Numbered from the stretch's first letter, positions 1 through 7,357 are shown. The stretch: DNA of 7,653 nucleotides from Campylobacteraceae bacterium (GCA_026995985.1 JALWNF010000022.1:1-7653), one strand, 5' to 3'. Notes: a model not told the origin generated them from the sequence alone. Numbers and translations are program-made.

Positions 1-1457
1 CCTCTGAGCCTTTTATGAAGATGTTTAGTGGAGATACCTCATCACTACCCAAGCCTATGAAAAAGCTTGGTTGGGCAACAGGTTATGCCCTCTCTATCTA
101 TGGTAGAGAGTATTATGAGCAGTGTCCCTTTGGTACAGGTAATGGCTATGGTGATGGTCGTGCCATCTCCATCTTTGAAGGGGTGTTTAATGGGCAACGT
201 TATGAGATGCAACTCAAAGGTGGAGGTAGAACCCCATATTGTCGTGGGGCTGATGGTCGTGCTGTTTTACGTTCAAGTGTGCGTGAGTTTTTGGCTCAAG
301 AGCATATGTATGCACTTGGCATTCCTACCTCACGCTCTTTGACACTTTATACCTCCCAAACAGAGAGGGTTCAGCGTCCATGGTTTCACAATGGCTCATA
401 CTCCAAAGACCCTGAGTTGATGATAGAGGAGGCTGTGGCAATCACTACACGTGTTGCTCCCTCTTTTTTGCGTGTGGGGCAAGTTGAACTCTTTGGTCGT
501 CGTGCTAGAAAAGATGAACACCCCAATGCACTTAAAGAGCTTGAAGAGATTGTCTTGCATATTATAGAGCGTGAGTATGGTGATGAGATTGATGAGGCTT
601 TACCCTTAGAGGAGAAAGTGCTTCTACTAGCTAAAGCCTTTAGAGGGCGACTCACTTCACTCATTGCTGATTGGATTAGAGTAGGATATTGTCAAGGAAA
701 CTTTAACAGTGACAACACAGCAGTTGGTGGATATACACTAGATTATGGTCCTTTTGGGTTTATGGATAGGTTTGAGCTACGCTATCAGCCGTGGACAGGT
801 GGAGGTGTTCACTTCTCATTTTTAAACCAACCACAAGCAGGAGAGCGTAACTTTGGTATGTTCTGTGTGGCACTAAAACCTCTATTAGCTTCAAACAAAG
901 AGGCTCAAAAGTATTTAGAACATATTAAAGATGAGTTCCCAAGGGTCATGCAACAAGCGATGATAAAGATGTGGACAGCGAAGTTAGGTTTACAAAGATT
1001 TGATGCCTCTCTCTTTAATGAGCTAATAAAACTTATGATAGAGACCTCTGTAGACTACACCATCTTCTTTCGTGAACTCTCCTCTTTACCAACAGAGATT
1101 GAACCACTTAAAAAGAGCTTTTATAATGAAAATATTGATAAATCCCTAATGGCTAGATGGTCTAAGTGGCTTAAAAAATGGCAAGATACGATTAAAATCA
1201 CTTCAGAGCAAGAGCGAGAAGTACTCTCTAAACAGATGAAAAGGGTTAACCCAAAATATACTCTACGTGAATGGTTTTTAGTTCCTGCCTATCAAAAAGC
1301 TACTAATGGAGACTATAGCTTAATTCATGAACTACAAGAGGTGATGAACAACCCTTATGAGGAGCAGTCTAAAGAGATAGAGCAGATGTACTATCGAAAA
1401 AAGCCTATGGAACTTTTTGATATTGCAGGGGTTTCTCATGTAAGTTGTTCTTCATGA
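1..1457 (+). CDS. selO: SelO/YdiU family protein adenylyltransferase, 5' end outside window
   Basis: SelO proteins have a kinase fold with inverted ATP and transfer AMP to Ser/Thr/Tyr of target proteins, linked to redox stress. The frame is open to the left edge (codons from base 3), so the Met at base 15 is probably internal and an N-terminal part is missing. Counting from that Met, I see [10 protein letters not shown] (the SelO LKGxGRTPYSR block; Lys68 is the likely nucleotide-binding lysine), [14 protein letters not shown], and GNFNSDN followed by [10 protein letters not shown]. Asp233, Asn234 and Asp243 have the same spacing as the published catalytic and metal residues D252/N253/D262 of Pseudomonas SelO. 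The protein ends in SCSS, the family C-terminal Cys motif that holds selenocysteine in animals. The active-site region (GNFNSDN instead of HGVMNTDN, then a [24 protein letters not shown] stretch) departs from the common bacterial type and suggests a distinct subfamily. Arg codons here are often CGT, whereas the next genes prefer AGA. Confidence 0.93.
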   Translation, partial: SEPFMKMFSGDTSSLPKPMKKLGWATGYALSIYGREYYEQCPFGTGNGYGDGRAISIFEGVFNGQRYEMQLKGGGRTPYCRGADGRAVLRSSVREFLAQEHMYALGIPTSRSLTLYTSQTERVQRPWFHNGSYSKDPELMIEEAVAITTRVAPSFLRVGQVELFGRRARKDEHPNALKELEEIVLHIIEREYGDEIDEALPLEEKVLLLAKAFRGRLTSLIADWIRVGYCQGNFNSDNTAVGGYTLDYGPFGFMDRFELRYQPWTGGGVHFSFLNQPQAGERNFGMFCVALKPLLASNKEAQKYLEHIKDEFPRVMQQAMIKMWTAKLGLQRFDASLFNELIKLMIETSVDYTIFFRELSSLPTEIEPLKKSFYNENIDKSLMARWSKWLKKWQDTIKITSEQEREVLSKQMKRVNPKYTLREWFLVPAYQKATNGDYSLIHELQEVMNNPYEEQSKEIEQMYYRKKPMELFDIAGVSHVSCSS

Positions 1458-1558
1458 GTTTATGGCACAAAAGTTGGTTGGAGTAGACAATATAACATTT
1501 ATATAAAATGAAGTAAAAATGCATAGAATATTTATAGTTAAAAAATAGACTTTTTAGC

Positions 1559-1582
1559 ATAATGCTACTTAAGTAGCATTAT
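1559..1582. promoter_or_regulatory. Perfect 24-bp palindrome; possible operator or selO terminator
   Basis: The two 12-base halves, meeting between 1570 and 1571, are exact reverse complements; the core is AATGCTACTTAAGTAGCATT. Read as RNA it can form a 10-bp stem with a TTAA loop, followed by ATTTTTATTTCTT, which would suit an intrinsic terminator for selO about 100 bp past its stop. It also sits exactly where the -35 region of the next gene's promoter (-10 box at 1600-1605) would be, and a loopless perfect dyad is more typical of a dimeric repressor site. Both readings are inference; the palindrome itself is seen directly. Confidence 0.6.
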
Positions 1583-1599
1583 ATTTTTATTTCTTAATA

Positions 1600-1605
1600 T
1601 ATAAT
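1600..1605 (+). promoter_or_regulatory. Putative sigma70 -10 box for the histone-fold gene
   Basis: A consensus TATAAT is preceded by a T-rich stretch (1583-1595) and no clear -35 box, which matches the promoter style described for Campylobacter and Helicobacter. Transcription would begin near 1612, giving a 5' leader of about 75 nt before the ATG at 1687. An AAGGA ribosome-binding site lies at 1676-1680, 6 nt from that ATG. Confidence 0.5.
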
Positions 1606-1612
1606 TCTGAAC

Positions 1613-1635
1613 TATTTAGCTAATTAGACTAAATA
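1613..1635. repeat. Inverted repeat at the predicted transcription start
   Basis: The arms TATTTAG (1613-1619) and CTAAATA (1629-1635) are exact inverted copies around a 9-nt spacer that itself contains the palindrome CTAATTAG (1620-1627). Its position just at or after the predicted start site fits an operator, or a weak AU-rich hairpin in the leader. In such AT-rich DNA, chance is a real alternative. Confidence 0.4.
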
Positions 1636-1686
1636 AACTTAACAATAATTACTAAATATGATGTAATTTATAAAAAAGGAAAAAAT

Positions 1687-2136
1687 ATGGCAGTAGTAGG
1701 ATTTACAAAACTAGAGGCACTATTTAGAAAAGCTGGTTCAATCGATATAAAAAAAGGTCATGCAAAAGAGATTACAGATATTGCAGAAGCAAAATTGGTT
1801 GATTTACTTATTGCAGCAGAGCGTAATGCAAACTTAAATGGAAGAGATATTATTTGGGAGTCTGATTTACCTATCACAAAAGGTCTCCAAGAGACAATTA
1901 TTAGTTTAAGAAAGCTAGAAGAGGAGGTAGCATTATCTGATGTTTTAGATTTCTTAGCAACAATAACACCTCTTAAATATGAGTTAAGTGAAGATGCTCA
2001 AAATAAACTACCTGAGGTTATTGGAGCCTTACTTGTTGTTATGGCAAAAATCATGAAAGAGATAGATGATAACGATAGAGCATTAGACCACGAAACAATT
2101 GCTAAGACAAAAAGAGTTATGGATTTAACACTCTAA
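1687..2136 (+). CDS. DUF1931 family protein, single-chain double histone fold (Aq_328-like)
   Basis: The 149-aa sequence matches, along its whole length, the family of Aquifex aeolicus Aq_328, whose crystal structure shows two histone folds in one chain (a pseudo-dimer). Shared landmarks are the N-terminal GFTKLEALFR, AERNANLNGRDI, DLPITKGLQE, the TPLKYELSED linker and the C-terminal helix GALLVVMAKIMKE. The first fold covers about residues 5-80. In it Arg53 and Asp60 are spaced R+7=D, the spacing of the conserved Arg-Asp clamp of archaeal histones. The second fold covers about 82-149; its Arg131 has no Asp at +7, so it looks degenerate. I count 20 Lys/Arg against 27 Asp/Glu, net about -7, unlike DNA-wrapping histones, so DNA binding is uncertain and the in vivo role unknown. 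The ATG has a good AAGGA site. The gene is probably monocistronic: own promoter, own terminator. Confidence 0.9.
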   Translation: MAVVGFTKLEALFRKAGSIDIKKGHAKEITDIAEAKLVDLLIAAERNANLNGRDIIWESDLPITKGLQETIISLRKLEEEVALSDVLDFLATITPLKYELSEDAQNKLPEVIGALLVVMAKIMKEIDDNDRALDHETIAKTKRVMDLTL

Positions 2137-2143
2137 AACATTA

Positions 2144-2173
2144 AAAAAGGGACTTATGCTATTGTCCCTTTTT
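2144..2173 (+). terminator. Intrinsic terminator after the histone-fold gene
   Basis: A 10-bp perfect stem, AAAAAGGGAC (2144-2153) with GTCCCTTTTT (2164-2173), encloses a 10-nt loop. It begins 8 bp after the stop codon. The U-run forms the 3' arm, so the structure could work in both directions, but no gene runs toward it from the right. Confidence 0.85.
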
Positions 2174-2268
2174 AAGTTATTACTCTCCAATATAATATAC
2201 CAATAGACTCATATTCATACAATTTTCCCTTATTTAAAAAACTATACTCTTATCTCTATGGCTTTCTA

Positions 2269-2277
2269 TGTTAAAAT
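2269..2277 (+). promoter_or_regulatory. Putative extended -10 promoter of eno
   Basis: TG-T-TAAAAT is an extended -10 element (TGnTANAAT) about 30 bp before the eno start, giving a leader of only about 20 nt. A second TATAAT occurs at 2191-2196 and could be an additional, more distal promoter. No clear -35 is visible for either. Confidence 0.45.
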
Positions 2278-2303
2278 CTTGGCAATATTTTTACTAAGGG
2301 TAG

Positions 2304-3578
<1,275 letters not shown>

Positions 3579-3848
3579 ATGAAAAGTTCATTTATAGGAA
3601 ATATAGATATATATATTAAAAAGCTTGAAGAGATTTTAGGGCTTTCATTTAAGGTCTTTGTAGCAACAGCTTTTGTTGTTGCTCTTTTAGGAATCTATAT
3701 TGCTAATCTCCTCTTTGGGAACCACTCTTTACAAGTACTTCAGAAGTTAAAAAAGCAAGAGATTATTCTTAAATCTCAAATTGAAACCCTAAAAGAACAA
3801 AATGCAAAACTACATAAAAAGTATCTTGAGTGGACAGATGCTAAGTAA
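3579..3848 (+). CDS. Small FtsB/DivIC-like membrane coiled-coil protein
   Basis: This 89-aa protein has a short cytoplasmic N terminus (1-24), one membrane helix (about 25-46, rich in V/A/L/I) and a charged coiled-coil segment (about 51-84), ending in LKEQNAKLHKKYLEW. That order and the N-x-x-L spacing resemble septum-formation initiators of the FtsB/DivIC class, bitopic divisome proteins with a periplasmic coiled coil. A small protein of this type downstream of eno is a recurring arrangement in the Campylobacterota as I recall it. Its ATG abuts the eno stop codon (TAG|ATG) with no convincing Shine-Dalgarno sequence, so translation is probably coupled to enolase. Its last 8 bases overlap the end of the convergent antiporter gene. 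The FtsB assignment rests on architecture, not on a diagnostic motif. Confidence 0.75.
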   Translation: MKSSFIGNIDIYIKKLEEILGLSFKVFVATAFVVALLGIYIANLLFGNHSLQVLQKLKKQEIILKSQIETLKEQNAKLHKKYLEWTDAK

Positions 3849-5010
3849 TCTCTTTCCTATCTCTCATCAATAGTTTAATGACTAACATTGAGATTATTAC
3901 TTCTAAAATAGAAGTTAAGATAACTGCATAGTAGTCAAATTGATTAATACCACGATGTAACTTAGCAATAGTTGCTACTGCAATCATAAGAGTTAAAGGC
4001 ATAGATAGAGAAAAAGCAATTAACATAGCTTGACGCTTCTCTGTAATAAAAGATAAAGTAAAAAGAGCTATAAGACGTATAGAGAACATTAAAAATAGTA
4101 AAAGTAGTGTAGTTTTTAAAATATCTGAAATAAATATAATTCTCAAATCAAATGAAGCACCTACATGAATAAAAAATATAGGAACTAAAAATCCGAAACC
4201 AAAACTACTCATTCTCTCCTCTAGCTCTTTTTTATAATTAAAAAAAGTAGATATAAATAATCCTGCAATAAATGCACCAAAGGCAACTTCTAAATGGAGT
4301 TGCATCATAATTGCTATCATAATAAAAAATAGTCCAATTGCTAAACGTAAGTCTTGATATCGTCCAGATATTAGTTTGCTACTTGGCATTAAAACAGTTT
4401 TAAACTCAGGATACCACCAAAATATTCGCTTAAAAAGAAGATATAAGACAACAATTGTACTTAAAAATATAATTAAAAGAGTCATTTTTTCAATAAACTC
4501 TTCTGTAGTTGAAACCGTTGAGTAGGCTTCAAAAATAGTCAATGCAACAATACTTAAGACCTCTCCTAGTGTTCCAACAAGAAATGCTATCTTAATCCAA
4601 CGCAACTCCTTTCCATACTCTTTTGAGAGTGTAGCTAAAATACCAATGGAGATTAAGGGTAATATCAATATTAAAAATGTTTCTAAACTAAAGGCTATAC
4701 CAAAAAGAAGGGCCAAGCTCCACATAACCAATAAAAAGTATAAAGACTGGACAATATAGACTCTAGGCATTTTAAAAATTGATTTTATATCTACCTCTAA
4801 CCCTGCTAGAAACATAAGGTATAAAAATCCAACATCTGCAATAAGAGAAAAGTTTGTATTTTTAGCTGAGATAATGCCAAAAATTGCTAAGATAGAGCCA
4901 AATATAATCTCAATTGTTGCTGTAGGTAGACGCAATAACCTAGATAGATGAGGAGAGAGAACTAAAACAAATGAAATAGCAAGAATGGTAGTTATACTAT
5001 CACTATGCAT
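3841..5010 (-). CDS. CPA2-family cation:proton antiporter, membrane domain only
   Basis: A 389-aa, strongly hydrophobic protein with roughly 11-13 membrane segments, matching the Na+/H+ exchanger domain of the CPA2 (Kef/NapA-type) family. Such proteins exchange Na+ or K+ for H+ across the inner membrane. Family landmarks are LMFLAGLEVD (65-74), LATLSKEYGKE (125-135), EVAFGAFIAGLFIS (241-254) and FLVPIFFIHVGASFDL (274-289). In the membrane segment after SKEYG, where relatives carry an acidic ion-site residue (QD in Kef, DD or ND in others), this one has GTLGE with Glu150, so the carboxylate seems kept as Glu. There is no C-terminal TrkA-N/RCK domain, so KefB/C-type nucleotide control is unlikely. 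Its ATG lies inside the end of bioB (8-bp overlap) without a clear ribosome site, pointing to coupled translation. The transported ion cannot be told from the sequence. Confidence 0.88.
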   Translation of the reverse strand: MHSDSITTILAISFVLVLSPHLSRLLRLPTATIEIIFGSILAIFGIISAKNTNFSLIADVGFLYLMFLAGLEVDIKSIFKMPRVYIVQSLYFLLVMWSLALLFGIAFSLETFLILILPLISIGILATLSKEYGKELRWIKIAFLVGTLGEVLSIVALTIFEAYSTVSTTEEFIEKMTLLIIFLSTIVVLYLLFKRIFWWYPEFKTVLMPSSKLISGRYQDLRLAIGLFFIMIAIMMQLHLEVAFGAFIAGLFISTFFNYKKELEERMSSFGFGFLVPIFFIHVGASFDLRIIFISDILKTTLLLLFLMFSIRLIALFTLSFITEKRQAMLIAFSLSMPLTLMIAVATIAKLHRGINQFDYYAVILTSILEVIISMLVIKLLMRDRKEIT

Positions 5011-5851
5011 GACAAGCTGTTGCTACTGTATACCCTAGTCTCTCTAGCATCGCTCTGTCTTTTTGTGGGGAGTCCCCTGGTGTTGTCAGATAGTTTCCAA
5101 TGACTATAGAGTTAGCACCTGCTTCAAACATAAGCTCCTCATAACCATCAAAGAGAAGTTCTCTTCCCCCTGCAACCATAAGAAGTTTCTCTTCTCCTAA
5201 AAGTTTTCGTGCTTTTTTAATAATAACAAGAGCCTCCTCTCGTGATATATTTCTTGTCTTAATAGGCAAGGCTCTATTTGGGTGGTAAAAGTTAAGTGGA
5301 GTAGAATCAGGGTTAAGTGATACTATTGCTTTAAGAAGTTCATCTCTATCCTCTTGCTCTTCACCCATACCAAATATACCTCCTGTGCAGAGCTGTAACC
5401 CTATCTCTTTTACATTTTGGCAAGTCTCATAACGCTCACCCCAAGTATGTGTAGTACAGATAGTTGAGTAGTATCGTTCAGAGCTCTCTAAGTTATGATT
5501 GTAACTATCAATACCATGCTCTTTAAGGTAACGTAACTGCTCTTTAGATGCTGTTCCATTACAAGCAATAAGATTTAGATTTTCAACTTTATCCTTAATA
5601 GATTTGGCAGCACGTGCTACAAACTCTACTTTTTTGTCATCTAGCCCTTTTCCTGCTGTGACTAAACAATACCCCAATGCTCCATTCGCTTTAGCTTGTT
5701 TAGCTTCATCTACAATAGTCTCTATAGACTTATAGTTATAGCGTTCAATATCTGCATGATAACGCACACTCTGGGTACAAAATTTACAATCTTCTAGGCA
5801 GGTACCACTCAATATGTTATTAATGGCACATAAAAATATCTCTCTTTTCAT
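5003..5851 (-). CDS. bioB: Biotin synthase
   Basis: BioB is a radical-SAM enzyme that inserts sulfur into dethiobiotin, the last step of biotin synthesis. Counting from the ATG at 5851 (282 aa), Cys18, Cys22 and Cys25 form the CX3CX2C site for the 4Fe-4S cluster. Cys62 (GYCLVTAG), Cys97 (IACNGT), Cys155 (LCTGGIFG) and Arg230 (VAGGRE) correspond to the ligands of the second, sulfur-donor 2Fe-2S cluster. YNHNLESS is the familiar substrate-site block. The protein lacks the long N terminus of E. coli BioB, as in Helicobacter. Start choice is not settled: GTG at 5857 has a GGA 5 nt upstream, whereas ATG at 5851 gives MKREIFLC, matching the short epsilon form; the difference is two codons. It is the first gene of a two-gene unit with the antiporter; no other bio gene is in the window. 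Confidence 0.95.
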   Translation of the reverse strand: MKREIFLCAINNILSGTCLEDCKFCTQSVRYHADIERYNYKSIETIVDEAKQAKANGALGYCLVTAGKGLDDKKVEFVARAAKSIKDKVENLNLIACNGTASKEQLRYLKEHGIDSYNHNLESSERYYSTICTTHTWGERYETCQNVKEIGLQLCTGGIFGMGEEQEDRDELLKAIVSLNPDSTPLNFYHPNRALPIKTRNISREEALVIIKKARKLLGEEKLLMVAGGRELLFDGYEELMFEAGANSIVIGNYLTTPGDSPQKDRAMLERLGYTVATACHA

Positions 5852-5896
5852 AATCACATTATTCCAAATTTCAAAGAAGAGTTTGCTGAAAGATGA

Positions 5897-5902
5897 TTTA
5901 TA
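5897..5902 (-). promoter_or_regulatory. Possible -10 box for the bioB-antiporter unit
   Basis: On the minus strand TATATAAATC contains a TATAAA hexamer about 45 bp before the bioB start, preceded by an AT-rich tract. The 107-bp gap 5858-5964 separates divergent genes, so both promoters must lie within it or close by. No dyad resembling a BirA operator is evident to me. The assignment is weak because the region is very AT-rich. Confidence 0.3.
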
Positions 5903-5926
5903 TAAAAATAATTAAAAATTATCGTG

Positions 5927-5932
5927 TATAAT
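5927..5932 (+). promoter_or_regulatory. Putative -10 box for the lysine-rich protein gene
   Basis: A consensus TATAAT sits in GTGTATAATTAC, about 33 bp before the TTG start, giving a leader of roughly 25 nt that includes the AAGGA ribosome-binding site at 5955-5959. The upstream DNA is A/T-rich with no clear -35, as with the other promoters in this window. Confidence 0.45.
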
Positions 5933-5964
5933 TACATTAAATATAATATTACATAAGGATATTT

Positions 5965-6798
5965 TTGAAAAATTTTAAAAGAGCACTATTTGTTTTTCTA
6001 TTGCTTATTTTAAGCTATACAACTATAAATGCAGAGGTAATTAAAATACCACCTATTGTTATAAAGTCAAAACAAGAGAAGAAAACTAATGATAATGATA
6101 CTGATACTGGTTGTATATTATATAACCTAAAAAGGGCTATTAATAAAAATCAAAAATCTCATAAACTCTCTAAAAAAGAGGAGGCAGAAGAGATTTTAAA
6201 ACAACTTAAACAATCTATTCTTACTGTATCACATAAACACCCTTATAAAAAGAAAAAAAAATCTATGCTTAAAAGATATTTATATAAAAAAAACAAAATT
6301 AAAAAAAATATAAAATCAAAAATATTTAAAAGTAAGAATACAAAAAAGAGATTTACTAAAAAAGGTGTAAAAAAAGTAGTTAAATTAAAGAATTTAAAAA
6401 TAGCTAAAAAGAGAAAAATTAAAATAGCTAAAAGTAAAAAAATAGAAAAGAGATTTGCTAAAAAAGATGTAAAAAAAGTAGTAAAACAAATAAGAAAAGT
6501 AGATTTCAAAAAAAATAATTATAAGCACAACAAGAAGAGTATAGTTCAATCAACTGAACCTGAACCTATTGGTTTTGTTAGAACTCTTGGTGTTGTAGGA
6601 AAATCAGAGATTTATGAGGCTAATGATTTGGCTATGGATAAAAGAGAGGAGATTGCTAATGATGGAGTAGTCGATATTCCAACAGCAACTACAGATGAGT
6701 TAAAAGAGCTCCCTTTTGTTAAACCTATAGAAGTAATTGAAGTTACTCAACCATTTGAGGCTTCAGAGGCTACAAAGTATCAACTAGATAAACGTTAA
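5965..6798 (+). CDS. Secreted lysine-rich protein of unknown function, TTG start
   Basis: I do not recognise a family. The start codon is TTG, supported by AAGGA 5 nt upstream, by an N-terminal signal peptide beginning there (MKNFKRALFVFLLLILSYTT, likely cleavage after INA at about residue 23) and by the lack of any other ATG until about residue 101. Four zones follow: a short linker with one Cys (Cys50); a mixed-charge helix (about 54-85); a hugely basic zone (91-191) in which I count 44 Lys and 5 Arg against 3 acidic residues; and an acidic C-terminal tail (about 197-277). Residues 117-140 and 151-174 are a duplication (17 of 24 identical, 34-residue period) containing KRFxKKxVKKVVK. The product should be periplasmic or surface exposed, where the polybasic zone could bind anionic polymers such as lipopolysaccharide, peptidoglycan or nucleic acid; this is inference. 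The poly-A codons could also reflect AT drift. Confidence 0.75.
   Translation: MKNFKRALFVFLLLILSYTTINAEVIKIPPIVIKSKQEKKTNDNDTDTGCILYNLKRAINKNQKSHKLSKKEEAEEILKQLKQSILTVSHKHPYKKKKKSMLKRYLYKKNKIKKNIKSKIFKSKNTKKRFTKKGVKKVVKLKNLKIAKKRKIKIAKSKKIEKRFAKKDVKKVVKQIRKVDFKKNNYKHNKKSIVQSTEPEPIGFVRTLGVVGKSEIYEANDLAMDKREEIANDGVVDIPTATTDELKELPFVKPIEVIEVTQPFEASEATKYQLDKR
6345..6486 (+). repeat. 102-bp-period direct duplication inside the lysine-rich gene
   Basis: Bases 6345-6384 and 6447-6486 are near-identical in-frame copies (AGAGATTT[A/G]CTAAAAAAG then [G/A]TGTAAAAAAAGTAGT), offset by 102 bases or 34 codons. Shorter copies of AAAATAGCTAAAA at about 6397-6409 and 6421-6433 lie between them, so the segment looks built by successive duplications. 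Confidence 0.75.
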
Positions 6799-6838
6799 TC
6801 ACTCTAAACTCACTCTCTAAAACTATTAAGAAAGCAAA

Positions 6839-7357
6839 ATGAAAATAATAGGCATAGGAAACGTACTAGAAAAAGATGATGGTTTAGGAGTATACGCCTC
6901 AACCTACCTTCAAAGAAACTACACCTTTACTCCAAATATACAAATTATAAATGGTGGTGTAGAAGGTATCCATCTACTTAATATTTTAGAAGAGACAAAA
7001 CATCTTGTTATACTCGATAGCCTAGAGCTAAACGATAAACCCACCTCTATCTACGCCATTCCTGCTCAAGAGATAAGTGGTTATGGTCTTAACAGTGGTG
7101 GGGCTCATGAGATAGGTATTATTCAATGTATGGATATGATGGAGCTTCAAGGAAAAGAGGTTCCAAAAGCCATTGTTATTGGTATTGTCCCTGCTGAGGT
7201 AACTTTTGAGTTTGGGTTAAGTAACGAGCTTACTGAGGCATTTGAGGGTTATATCTCTGTGGTACTGCAATATCTTCAAAAACATAATATTGAATGCCAA
7301 CGAAAAGAAAAAACTATAAAACTCGAAGAGATTATCTATGAGGTTAAGCGACTATGA
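6839..7357 (+). CDS. Hydrogenase maturation protease (peptidase M52, HyaD/HybD/HupD type)
   Basis: These nickel-dependent proteases remove a C-terminal peptide from the [NiFe]-hydrogenase large subunit once the metal centre is built. The 172-aa protein opens with MKIIGIGNVLEKDDGLGV, the family GxGNxLxxDxGxGV motif. Comparing with E. coli HybD (nickel ligands E16, D62, H93), the equivalents here are Asp14, Asp60 (VILDSLEL) and His90 (GGAHEIG), so the first ligand appears as Asp instead of Glu. VIGIVPAEVTFEFGLSNEL is the family C-terminal block, followed by a short charged tail (about 155-172). The ribosome site is weak (AAGAAAG at 6828-6834). The gene lies 40 bp after the lysine-rich gene on the same strand and may share its transcript. 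No hydrogenase subunit or hyp gene is in the window, so its partner must be encoded elsewhere. Confidence 0.92.
   Translation: MKIIGIGNVLEKDDGLGVYASTYLQRNYTFTPNIQIINGGVEGIHLLNILEETKHLVILDSLELNDKPTSIYAIPAQEISGYGLNSGGAHEIGIIQCMDMMELQGKEVPKAIVIGIVPAEVTFEFGLSNELTEAFEGYISVVLQYLQKHNIECQRKEKTIKLEEIIYEVKRL

Noticed and set aside
67..342. 91-codon frame on the + strand, rich in Met and Val
   Set aside because: It lies wholly inside the well-supported SelO gene in another frame, and its composition is a by-product of the GGT/GAT-rich SelO codons.
386..664. 92-codon minus-strand frame
   Set aside because: Antisense to SelO, Ser-rich with no family features, and no ribosome-binding site of note.
5852..5857. 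GTG at 5857 as bioB start
   Set aside because: Not excluded: ribosome-site spacing favours it, but ATG at 5851 gives the N terminus typical of short BioB, so I used the ATG.
6345..6486. Repeats considered as a CRISPR array
   Set aside because: Only two imperfect in-frame copies, no uniform spacers and no cas genes; they encode repeated protein segments.
6243..6509. 88-codon minus-strand frame rich in Phe and Leu that looks like a membrane protein
   Set aside because: It is the reverse complement of the lysine-codon (AAA) repeats; hydrophobicity arises automatically from TTT/TTA codons.
5965..6798. Idea that the lysine-rich protein is a second histone-like (H1/Hc1-type) nucleoid protein
   Set aside because: The N terminus is a convincing signal peptide, so the protein should leave the cytoplasm; the KKxVKK repeats alone do not establish the family.
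5965..6798. Idea that it is the AMIN-domain protein often found downstream of eno in this phylum
   Set aside because: No AMIN beta-domain pattern is visible, and the tail is acidic and low in structure-like motifs.
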